In this document: in pieces, positions 1 through 6,728 of the stretch | Layout of the letters: each line of letters opens with the position of its first letter | Numbering within the stretch: position 1 is the stretch's first letter | Origin: Bacillota bacterium | GTDB lineage: Bacteria; Bacillota; Clostridia; Peptostreptococcales; Anaerovoracaceae | Assembly: GCA_016302925.1 (NCBI GenBank) | Contig: JAEDMR010000022.1 | Coordinates: 1 to 16,667 of the forward strand | Direction of reading: 5' to 3' | DNA: 16,667 nucleotides | Made by a program: the position numbers and the translations under genes | The notes under the pieces: generated by a model | What the model was told of the DNA's origin: nothing | Databases searched by the model: none | What the model saw: the letters and a program-made list of their open reading frames with translations, nothing else

Positions 1-5
1 AAAGG

Positions 6-368
6 ATGAAAAGAGCTGACGATTTCGAACAGAGAAGACAGCATATCGCAAACCTTTCTGACGAAGAATTATACAACAAGTTCTGGGATTTAACCGCACA
101 GGTTGTAGATCCGCTGCTGGAACTGGGCAGAAAGAACACCACACCTTCCGTTGAAAGAGCCGTTTTACTGAGAATGGGCGTATCCTCTCTGGATACCCAG
201 AAAATCGTGGAAGGCTGCATGGACAGAGGCCTGATGGGTCATGGCGCTGGCCACGTGGTTTACAAGATTTCCAAAGAAAAGGGCATCTCCATCCGGGAAG
301 CCAGCATCAAACTGGCACAGGGCGAATACTGGGACGATGCAGTAGCACTGTTCAAGGGAGGTAAATAA
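6..368 (+). CDS. oraS: D-ornithine 4,5-aminomutase, alpha (S) subunit
   Basis: This is the small subunit of the adenosylcobalamin- and PLP-dependent mutase that converts D-ornithine to 2,4-diaminopentanoate in oxidative ornithine fermentation. The 120-residue protein has the usual length and start (MKRADDF) of the OraS family and keeps conserved stretches such as KNTTPSVERAVLLRMG (about residues 43-58), DRGLMGHGAGHVVYKI and the C-terminal YWDDAVALFKGG. OraS has no cofactor-binding site of its own; it stabilises the large subunit. The stop lies two bases before the oraE start, so the pair is probably translationally coupled and made in equal amounts. Only five bases precede the ATG in this window, so the ribosome binding site and promoter cannot be judged. 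Identification rests on sequence recognition and on oraE next door. Confidence 0.95.
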   Translation: MKRADDFEQRRQHIANLSDEELYNKFWDLTAQVVDPLLELGRKNTTPSVERAVLLRMGVSSLDTQKIVEGCMDRGLMGHGAGHVVYKISKEKGISIREASIKLAQGEYWDDAVALFKGGK

Positions 369-370
369 AG

Positions 371-2587
371 ATGGCAGATTTTGAACTGAAACCAAACGAA
401 AAGTTAGACGTTAGAGAAATATTAAAGGATATCGACAAGTACGAGCCGAGAAGAAGAGGCTGGACCTGGAGAAAGCCGGCTGAAAACAAGAACATGGGCC
501 CTTTCGAATACCATGACATTTCCGAGCCGCTGAAGAACAGCGTAGGCCTGCCTCCTGCCAAATACTTCGAAAACATCGACCCGCAGCCGATGCCGGTGAT
601 CACCACCGAAATCGCTTCCGGACGTTTCGAAGACGATATCCGCAGAATGAGAATGGCTGCATGGCATGGCGCTGACCATATCATGGTTATCCGTCACATG
701 GGTCAGTCCCACATCGATGGCCTGATGGAAGGTACTCCGCAGGGTATCGGCGGTATTCCTGTGACCCGTAAGCAGGTAAGAGCACAGAGAAAGGCTCTGG
801 ACATCATCGAAGATGAAGTTGGCCGTCCAATCAACTATCATTCCTACGTTTCCGGCGTAGCTGGTCCGGACGTAGCGGTAATGTTTGCAGAAGAAGGTAT
901 CAACGGTGCACATCAGGATCCGCAGTACAACGTTCTGTACAGAGACATCAACTGCGTACGTTCCTTCGTAGATGCCTGCGAATCCAAGAAGATCCTGGCA
1001 TGGGCCGGAATCCTGCAGATCGACGGTGCACACAACGCCAACGCAACTGCAAGAGAAGCATGGAAGGTAATGCCGGAACTGATCGTTCAGCATGCCATCA
1101 ACTCCCTGTTCTCCGAAAAGGTTGGTATCGCTCCGGATCACATCGCTCTGTCCACCGTACCTCCGACAGCAACGCCGGCTCCTTGTATGTACATGGACCT
1201 GCCGTATGCAGTTGCTCTGCGTGACTTCTGCGGCAGATACAAGATGAGAGCACAGCAGAACACCAAGTACATCTGCTCCTCCGTAAGAGAAGCAACAGTA
1301 ACTCACGTAATGAACATGTTCATTTCCAAGCTGACCAGTGCAGATATCCAGTCCACCATTACACCGGACGAAGGAAGAAACGTTCCTTGGCATATCTACA
1401 ACATGGAAGCCTGCGACAACGCGAAACAGGCTCTCATCGGCATGGACGGCCTGATGGAAATGGTTGAACTGAAAAAAGACGGTCCGCTGAGAGAGATGGC
1501 TCGTGACATCAAGGAAAGAGCTGTTCTGTTCATGGAAGAAATCATCGAAGTAGGCGGATACTTCCAGGCTGTTCAGGAAGGATTCTTCGTAGACTCCGCA
1601 AGATATCCGGAAAGAAACGGCGATGGTATCGCACGTAAGATCGAAGGCGGCGTAGGCTATGGATACATCTTCGAAAGAGAAGAAGACTACATGGCTCCTG
1701 TAACTGCACACTACGGCTACAACAACGTAGAGCAGTACGGCGGTGACCCTGAGAACCCATCCGCTCTGATTGGCGGCTGTACCTTCGAAGACAGAAGCAA
1801 GATCGTATTCATCGACGAGCTGGATGAAGAGGACTGCGTAGCACGCAGACTGGAAAAGGTTGAAAAGTACCTGGACGGCAAGGCAATCAAGCCGGAAATG
1901 GAATGGTGCGGAGACGGCGTGGTTCTCATGACCATGATGATTCCTGCAGACGTAAGAACTGCAGAAGCTACCGCTCTGGAAATCGGCCGCAGACTGGGTC
2001 TGGAAAATCCGGAAGTAAACTCCAAGGAAATCATGCAGCAGGCGGAAGGTACCAGAATCGAAATGAAGGGCAAGATCACCTTCGACGTCGATCCGACTAC
2101 CCTGGAAATCCCGCCTGAACCACATCACCTGGATGATGCAACTCTGTACAAAGAGTTCGAAGAACATCCGATGGTAGTTGTATGCGGTACCGTTGGTGAA
2201 GATGAACACTCCGTAGGCTTACGTGAAATCATCAACATCAAGCACGGCGGTATCGAAAAGTGGGGCATCAAGGTAAACTACCTTGGCACTTCCGTTCCGG
2301 TAGAAAAGCTGGTTGATGCTGCAATCGAGCTGAATGCCAATGCAATCCTGGCTTCCACCATCATCTCTCATGACAACATTCACTATAAGAACATGAAGAG
2401 AATCAATGATCTGGCCATCGAAAAGGGTATCAGAGACAAGGTGATCATCGCTGCAGGCGGCACCCAGGTTATTCCGGAAGACGCTGTGAAGACCGGCATC
2501 GATGCTGGTTTCGGCAGAGACTCCCACGGTATCGATGTAGCTACCTTCCTTTGCGAAGAAGCACAGAGAAGAAGAGGCGAACTGTAA
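371..2587 (+). CDS. oraE: D-ornithine 4,5-aminomutase, beta (E) subunit
   Basis: This is the catalytic subunit of D-ornithine 4,5-aminomutase: a PLP-binding TIM-barrel region followed by a C-terminal Rossmann-like cobalamin domain. The cobalamin motif D-x-H-x-x-G is seen as DEHSVG, with the lower axial ligand candidate His613. Eleven residues later Lys624 matches the lysine that forms the PLP Schiff base in this family, where PLP sits on the B12 domain; the His-Lys spacing is that of the characterised Clostridium sticklandii enzyme (from memory H618/K629). The length, 738 residues, is typical. Translation is set by GGGAGGT at about 356-362, overlapping the end of oraS. The start two bases after the oraS stop suggests coupled translation. 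Codon choice is restricted, as expected for an abundant catabolic enzyme. A strong terminator follows the stop. Confidence 0.96.
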   Translation: MADFELKPNEKLDVREILKDIDKYEPRRRGWTWRKPAENKNMGPFEYHDISEPLKNSVGLPPAKYFENIDPQPMPVITTEIASGRFEDDIRRMRMAAWHGADHIMVIRHMGQSHIDGLMEGTPQGIGGIPVTRKQVRAQRKALDIIEDEVGRPINYHSYVSGVAGPDVAVMFAEEGINGAHQDPQYNVLYRDINCVRSFVDACESKKILAWAGILQIDGAHNANATAREAWKVMPELIVQHAINSLFSEKVGIAPDHIALSTVPPTATPAPCMYMDLPYAVALRDFCGRYKMRAQQNTKYICSSVREATVTHVMNMFISKLTSADIQSTITPDEGRNVPWHIYNMEACDNAKQALIGMDGLMEMVELKKDGPLREMARDIKERAVLFMEEIIEVGGYFQAVQEGFFVDSARYPERNGDGIARKIEGGVGYGYIFEREEDYMAPVTAHYGYNNVEQYGGDPENPSALIGGCTFEDRSKIVFIDELDEEDCVARRLEKVEKYLDGKAIKPEMEWCGDGVVLMTMMIPADVRTAEATALEIGRRLGLENPEVNSKEIMQQAEGTRIEMKGKITFDVDPTTLEIPPEPHHLDDATLYKEFEEHPMVVVCGTVGEDEHSVGLREIINIKHGGIEKWGIKVNYLGTSVPVEKLVDAAIELNANAILASTIISHDNIHYKNMKRINDLAIEKGIRDKVIIAAGGTQVIPEDAVKTGIDAGFGRDSHGIDVATFLCEEAQRRRGEL

Positions 2588-2607
2588 ACAATTCGACGAA
2601 GTCTTTC

Positions 2608-2638
2608 AAGGGGCTGGGCATTTGCCCGGCCCCTTTTT
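2608..2638 (+). terminator. Intrinsic terminator after oraE
   Basis: A GC-rich stem, GGGGCTGGGC paired with GCCCGGCCCC (one G-U pair, extended by AA/TT), closes a short ATTT loop and is followed by five T residues. It should end much of the oraSE transcript. The downstream ATPase and racemase genes must then be read by leak-through or from a promoter in the 260-bp gap; I find no good -35/-10 pair there. Confidence 0.85.
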
Positions 2639-2667
2639 CAACTGGCACAGTGCAAATAAAATGAACT

Positions 2668-2681
2668 CGTGCCATGGCACG
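2668..2681. repeat. Perfect 14-bp palindrome in the oraE-ATPase gap
   Basis: CGTGCCATGGCACG is self-complementary over all 14 bases. It lies 30 bases beyond the oraE terminator. A further TGGCAC at 2643-2648 could pair with its GTGCCA half, giving an alternative RNA fold. This may be an operator or an RNA structure; nothing in the sequence shows which. Confidence 0.5.
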
Positions 2682-2756
2682 AAACCTGAAGAACGAAAAC
2701 AAAACGGAAAACTGAAAACAGAAAACGGAAAATGGAACACTGAAAACTGAAAACAA
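2682..2756. repeat. Heptanucleotide tandem array A
   Basis: From 2701 to 2756 the sequence reads as eight consecutive 7-base units of the form AAAACNG (units include AAAACGG, AAAACTG, AAAACAG). Less regular units extend back to about 2682. Rotated, the unit is CNGAAAA, which is the same family as array B downstream. It is non-coding, purine-rich on the + strand, and should be transcribed if the ATPase gene is read from upstream. Confidence 0.75.
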
Positions 2757-2780
2757 TTTGCCGCAGCAGGCAGAAAGAAA

Positions 2781-2829
2781 TAGATAAAAACGGATAGATA
2801 ACGAATAACAGATAACAGATAACGAAGAG
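2781..2829. repeat. Heptanucleotide tandem array B
   Basis: Seven consecutive 7-base units end just before the ATPase gene's ribosome binding site. They include TAGATAA (twice), CAGATAA (twice), CGAATAA and AAACGGA. Compared with array A, the rotated consensus CNGAWAA covers both, so the two arrays look like diverged parts of one simple repeat tract. It is not a CRISPR array: the units are too short and have no spacers. Confidence 0.7.
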
Positions 2830-2847
2830 AAAAAGCGAGGTAGTACA

Positions 2848-4617
2848 ATGAAAGTTGATGTATTGGTAGCCGAAATCGGTTCAACCACCACAGTTGTCAA
2901 TGCCTTTAAGGATCTGGAAACGGAAAACCCGGTTTTCTGGGCACAGGGGCAGGCGCCGACTTCCGTACTGGATGGAGATGTGCGGATCGGACTGCAGGGG
3001 GCCATCGATGACCTTTGCAGAAAAATGAACATCGACAGTCTGGAATATGATGAAATGCTGGCTACATCATCGGCTGCCGGCGGGCTGAAAATGACAGTAC
3101 ACGGACTGGTCTATGATATGACGGCCAAGGCGGCCAAGGAAGCGGCACTGGGTGCCGGCGGCATCATTCACTATATCACCGCGGGGAAACTGCGCCGGAC
3201 AGACCTGGCGAAAATAAAAGAAATCAACCCGAACCTGATTCTGATCGCCGGTGGTGTGGATTACGGTGAAAGAGACACTGCACTGGATAATGCAGAAAAA
3301 ATCCGCAGCCTGGGCCTTCATACGCCGATCATCTATGCAGGAAATATCGAGAATCAGGAAGAGATGAAGCTGATCTTCGATGAGGAGAGCGGACAGCAGC
3401 TGTATAATGTGGAGAATGTATACCCGAAAATCGATGAGCTGAATGTGGAGCCTTGCCGTAAGGTGATTCAGGATGCCTTTGAGGATCACATCACCCAGGC
3501 ACCGGGCATGGAACATGTCCGCGATATGGTCAGCGGACCGATCATTCCGACACCGGGTGCTGTGATGGAGTGTACCAAGCTGCTTTACGACTGTCTGGGC
3601 GACCTGATCGTGCTGGACGTGGGCGGTGCCACCACCGACCTGCACTCTGTGGCCACAGAATCCGATAAGATCGCCAGAATCATGATCTCTCCGGAGCCGA
3701 AGGCCAAGAGAACTGTGGAAGGCGACCTGGGTGTATATGTAAACCGGATGAAGGTCATCGAATCCATCGGCGAAGAAAACCTTCGCAAGGAATGTGAAAA
3801 GATGGGCATTGACTTAGACGAAACACTTGCAAGCTATGTTGCCATTCCGAAAAACGATGCCGAGGTCAAGCTGGTGGAACGGCTGACGAAGGAAGCCGTA
3901 CTGAAAGCAGTAGAGCGCCACGCAGGAATCATCCGTTACATCTACGGACCGTCGGGAAGAAGCACTGTAGCAGAAGGTAAGGACCTGACACAGGTGAAGT
4001 ATATCGTCGGTACCGGTGGCGCACTGACCAGACTGCCGCATCGGGTGGAAATCATGGAAGAGATCGCCAAGCATAATGAAACCGGCATGATGCTGTTCCC
4101 GACGGATCACGCAAAGATTCTGGTGGACAACGACTATATCATGGCATCCCTGGGCGTACTGTCCAAGCGGTATCGGAAGGCAGCCATCCGCCTGCTGGAA
4201 CAGAGTCTGGACTTCAAGTTCCCGGAAAAGAAGGCAGAGAACGAAGCAGAGCGGATCCAGAGGGAACTGCGCGAAATGGCCCTGGCAGACGAGGCGAAAA
4301 AAGAGGAACTGGCACAGCATATTAAGGAAATGGAAGAGATGGGCTACGATATGGAAGCCTATAAGAATCCGGATGATATTGGCGGTGCAACCGCCGACGA
4401 GGTAGAAGCAGCGAAACGAGAAGCGCTGATGGCAGACCGATCCATCAAAAAGGGAATGGACCTGGTGGAAAACGTTCCGGGCAATGTGACATCCAGCCAG
4501 CAGGCAGACAACCCGCATGTGATGCGAGCCTGCGGAGAAGTAGACGGAAGAATGCCGGACTGCGACCATAACTGCAGACTCTGCTATCGCAAGCACTGTA
4601 AATTCCGACAGGAATAA
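2848..4617 (+). CDS. GlmL/MutL-family ATPase, probable aminomutase reactivase
   Basis: The protein belongs to the ASKHA (actin/Hsp70 fold) ATPases of the GlmL/MutL family, found beside B12-dependent carbon-skeleton and amino mutases. The phosphate-loop signatures are AEIGSTTT (residues 8-15), LDVGGATTD (256-264) and IVGTGGALTRL (about 386-396). By analogy with other reactivases it would exchange damaged cobalamin on OraE; that role is inference from family and position. At 589 residues it is about 120 longer than typical GlmL. The extra C-terminus is a charged helical stretch (about 455-545) ending in a cysteine cluster, with Cys at 562, 572, 576, 579 and 584. The start is set by GCGAGGT at 2835-2841. 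It is followed after 24 bases by orr, evidently in one transcript. Genomes often label such genes 'glutamate mutase L'; here no glutamate mutase is present. Confidence 0.88.
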   Translation: MKVDVLVAEIGSTTTVVNAFKDLETENPVFWAQGQAPTSVLDGDVRIGLQGAIDDLCRKMNIDSLEYDEMLATSSAAGGLKMTVHGLVYDMTAKAAKEAALGAGGIIHYITAGKLRRTDLAKIKEINPNLILIAGGVDYGERDTALDNAEKIRSLGLHTPIIYAGNIENQEEMKLIFDEESGQQLYNVENVYPKIDELNVEPCRKVIQDAFEDHITQAPGMEHVRDMVSGPIIPTPGAVMECTKLLYDCLGDLIVLDVGGATTDLHSVATESDKIARIMISPEPKAKRTVEGDLGVYVNRMKVIESIGEENLRKECEKMGIDLDETLASYVAIPKNDAEVKLVERLTKEAVLKAVERHAGIIRYIYGPSGRSTVAEGKDLTQVKYIVGTGGALTRLPHRVEIMEEIAKHNETGMMLFPTDHAKILVDNDYIMASLGVLSKRYRKAAIRLLEQSLDFKFPEKKAENEAERIQRELREMALADEAKKEELAQHIKEMEEMGYDMEAYKNPDDIGGATADEVEAAKREALMADRSIKKGMDLVENVPGNVTSSQQADNPHVMRACGEVDGRMPDCDHNCRLCYRKHCKFRQE

Positions 4618-4641
4618 AAAAAGGAAACGGAGGAAAGGAAA

Positions 4642-5730
4642 ATGTACCCAAGACTGATTGTTGATATCAACAAGCTGAGATCCAACCTGGACGCTGTGGC
4701 AGCCATCACCAAAGACCAGGGAAGCTGCTCCCTGATGATCGTGACCAAGGGACTGTGCGCAGATCACGAAATGGCAAAAATGGTAGCAGAGCACCCCGCC
4801 GTAGATTACATGGCTGACTCCCGGGTAGCCAACATTAAGACTTATGCGGACATGGCCCGCGCAAACGGAAAGATGACCACCCTTCTGCGGATTCCGATGC
4901 ATGCAGAAGTGGAAGACGTGGTGAAATACGTGGACCTGAGCTTCAACTCGGAGCTTTCCACCATCCGACTCCTCAATGAAGCAGCGGGCCGCCAGGGCGT
5001 AAAGCACAATGTACTGCTGATGATTGACCTGGGCGATTTGCGGGAAGGCATCTTCTATCAGAATGAAGACCAGATCTTCGCTGCAGTGGAAGAAATTATC
5101 TCCATGGAGAACATCGCTCTTTATGGTGTGGGTGTAAACCTGACCTGCTACGGCGCTATCATCCCGAAAAACGACAACCTGTCCAACCTGGTGGCCATCG
5201 CCCGGAAGATCGAGGACAAATTCGGCATCCGGCTGCAGATGGTATCCGGCGGCAATTCCAGCTCCATCTATCTGATCGGAAAAGGCGAACTTCCGGAAGG
5301 CATCAACAACCTGCGTCTGGGCGAATCCTTCCTGCTGGGCAACGATACTGCCTACGGCGAAAAACTGCCTGGCACCGTCAGCGACACACTGATCCTGGAA
5401 GCGCAGATCGTGGAACTGAAGGAAAAACCGTCTCTGCCGATCGGCGAAGTCGGTGTGGACGCCTTCGGACAGAAACCGTACTATGAAGACCGCGGCATCA
5501 TCAAGCGGGCAATCATCGCCATCGGCAAACAGGATACCGACATCGACAGCATGGAACCGCTGGATGAGAAAATCGACATCCTGGGTGGAAGCTCTGACCA
5601 TATCATCCTGGATGTCACCAAATCCGACAGAGCATACCAGGTGGGCGATGTGGTACAGTTCGTCCTGGGTTACGGCGGCATGCTGAAGACTGCCACCAGC
5701 CCGTATGTGGAAAAGGTGTACAGCAAGTAG
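4642..5730 (+). CDS. orr: Ornithine racemase, PLP-dependent
   Basis: This gene encodes a 362-residue enzyme of the alanine racemase N-terminal (fold type III PLP) family. It should interconvert L- and D-ornithine and so feed OraSE, which accepts only the D form. The PLP lysine is Lys36 in MIVTKG, following the family's N-terminal beta strand, and the phosphate-binding loop is GGNSSS at 203-208. Family length and the context oraS-oraE-ATPase-orr favour ornithine over alanine or a broad-range racemase. A strong purine-rich ribosome binding site (GGAGGAAAGG, about 4629-4638) precedes the ATG, 24 bases after the ATPase gene, so the two are cotranscribed. No signal peptide is present, so it acts in the cytoplasm. 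A terminator follows. Confidence 0.92.
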   Translation: MYPRLIVDINKLRSNLDAVAAITKDQGSCSLMIVTKGLCADHEMAKMVAEHPAVDYMADSRVANIKTYADMARANGKMTTLLRIPMHAEVEDVVKYVDLSFNSELSTIRLLNEAAGRQGVKHNVLLMIDLGDLREGIFYQNEDQIFAAVEEIISMENIALYGVGVNLTCYGAIIPKNDNLSNLVAIARKIEDKFGIRLQMVSGGNSSSIYLIGKGELPEGINNLRLGESFLLGNDTAYGEKLPGTVSDTLILEAQIVELKEKPSLPIGEVGVDAFGQKPYYEDRGIIKRAIIAIGKQDTDIDSMEPLDEKIDILGGSSDHIILDVTKSDRAYQVGDVVQFVLGYGGMLKTATSPYVEKVYSK

Positions 5731-5762
5731 CCCGACCTCACTTCGCAAAATATACAGTCCCG

Positions 5763-5789
5763 GCGCCGGATTTACGTCTGGCGCTTTTT
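5763..5789 (+). terminator. Intrinsic terminator after orr
   Basis: An 8-bp stem, GCGCCGGA with TCTGGCGC (one G-U pair), closes a 6-base loop and is followed by five T residues. It closes the ornithine cluster. Confidence 0.8.
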
Positions 5790-5835
5790 GCTTGCATTCT
5801 GCCAAATTTCTGAAACTGACAGGCTGACAGAATCT

Positions 5836-5874
5836 GAAGATTTCGTGAAGTCGTTGACCCGGAGAGAAATCTTC
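5836..5874. promoter_or_regulatory. Inverted repeat around the -35 of the PII-like gene
   Basis: GAAGATTTC (5836-5844) and GAAATCTTC (5866-5874) are exact 9-bp inverted repeats 21 bases apart. The centre falls on the -35 box TTGACC, and the right arm fills the spacer up to two bases before the -10. A protein bound here would compete with RNA polymerase, so repression is the likeliest role. The binding protein is unknown. Confidence 0.55.
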
Positions 5875-5882
5875 GGTATAAT
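5854..5882 (+). promoter_or_regulatory. Sigma-70 promoter of the PII-like gene
   Basis: TTGACC at 5854-5859 and TATAAT at 5877-5882 are separated by 17 bases, close to consensus. The predicted start near 5889 gives a leader of about 65 bases. That leader contains an AAAGGAGG at about 5905-5912 with no start codon behind it, and the working ribosome binding site at 5944-5949. Confidence 0.85.
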
Positions 5883-5954
5883 TTAACCAAGTAAAGCAAC
5901 CATAAAGGAGGCAACAAGGGTAAGGGTACAAGAATTCAAAAAAGGAGGGATATG

Positions 5955-6647
5955 ATGGAAAGAAGCATAGAGTCCATGCTGGGCTGCGCTGAAACACGAA
6001 AGGATCTGCGGGTGCTGGTCACCATTGTGACACCGGTTATTGCTGCAGTGGCTGCACATGTTTTCGCAGAGTGCGAAGTGCCCATTCTTTACGACATAGA
6101 AGGTGAGGGGACCGCGTCGAAAGAATGGATGCAGCTTTTGCGGCTTGGCAGTTCGGAAAAGAAAATTTTGATCAGTGTGCTGCCAAAAGAGCAGGCCTAC
6201 GAAATGTCGGAGAAGCTGGGACGGTGCCTGCCGCTGAAAAAAGCGGGCACAGGAATCGTGTTCACCATGCCGTTGGACGGCATGCACGATTACAGTCAGA
6301 CGCAGAAGGATGATGCGGGACATCAGCCGGAGAAGATGGAGTACTCCATGGTGGCTGCCATCGCAAAGAAAGGCAGCAGCGAAGAAGTTATGGATGCTGC
6401 CAGAACGGTAGGAGCCTCTGGCGGAACCGTAGTCCATGCCAGCAAAATTACCAGCGAAAAGATTCTGAACCTGTGGGGGCTGTCTGAAGAGGGGGACCGG
6501 GAAATCATCCTCATTCTGTCCACCGCAGAGAAAAAATCCGGCCTGATGGCCGCTATCGAAGCGCGCTGCGGGAAAACAGAAGCACAGGCCAGAACATTTG
6601 CCAGTCCGGTGGACCGGGTGGAAGGACTGGATTATTATCTGAACTGA
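5955..6647 (+). CDS. Protein with two PII-like domains
   Basis: The 230-residue protein appears to hold two PII-like (ferredoxin-like fold) domains in tandem. The first spans about residues 18-112, from RVLVTIVTP to TMPLDGM. The second spans about 129-225 and carries the PII-type stretch GASGGTVVHASK (154-165), then EIILILS and AIEARCG. PII proteins sense ATP/ADP and metabolites and control transporters or enzymes. I do not see a canonical uridylylated T-loop tyrosine, so this is not a standard GlnB/GlnK. Related PII-like proteins often sit next to a membrane transporter (for example DUF1538 proteins), but none is adjacent here. Two ATGs overlap at 5952 and 5955; the second is better spaced from GGAGGG (5944-5949) and was chosen. 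It is a monocistronic unit with its own promoter and terminator. The partner is unknown. Confidence 0.75.
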   Translation: MERSIESMLGCAETRKDLRVLVTIVTPVIAAVAAHVFAECEVPILYDIEGEGTASKEWMQLLRLGSSEKKILISVLPKEQAYEMSEKLGRCLPLKKAGTGIVFTMPLDGMHDYSQTQKDDAGHQPEKMEYSMVAAIAKKGSSEEVMDAARTVGASGGTVVHASKITSEKILNLWGLSEEGDREIILILSTAEKKSGLMAAIEARCGKTEAQARTFASPVDRVEGLDYYLN

Positions 6648-6657
6648 AAACTGTATT

Positions 6658-6698
6658 AAAAAATGGTGTAACCACGTAATGGGTACACCATTTTTTTT
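6658..6698. terminator. Bidirectional terminator between convergent genes
   Basis: AATGGTGTA pairs with TACACCATT around a 13-base loop, with an A-run before and eight T residues after. It can serve the PII-like gene on the + strand and, read on the other strand, the sigma-54 activator gene that ends at 6729. Confidence 0.85.
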
Positions 6699-6728
6699 AA
6701 TGCTCTCGGCGGGTGTGCTTTCAGGACA

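Noticed and set aside
422..2209. 595-codon open frame antisense to oraE
   Set aside because: It is a shadow of the strongly biased codon use of oraE; its product is rich in Cys, His and Phe with no family resemblance and no ribosome binding site.
2675..2690. Possible sigma-54 promoter TGGCACG-AAAC-CTGA
   Set aside because: The -24 half is perfect but the -12 reads CTGA, not TTGC, so the essential GC is absent. The -24 match is a by-product of the 14-bp palindrome.
2682..2829. CRISPR array
   Set aside because: The repeat units are 7 bases with no spacers, and there are no cas genes.
5779..5795. TGGCGC...TTGC resembling a -24/-12 element before the PII-like gene
   Set aside because: The GG-GC spacing is 8 or 12, not 10, and the bases belong to the orr terminator stem and T-run.
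3814..5997. 727-codon minus-strand open frame across the ATPase and orr genes
   Set aside because: Both + strand genes beneath it have recognisable families and ribosome binding sites. The antisense product has no recognisable domain and would run through the orr terminator.
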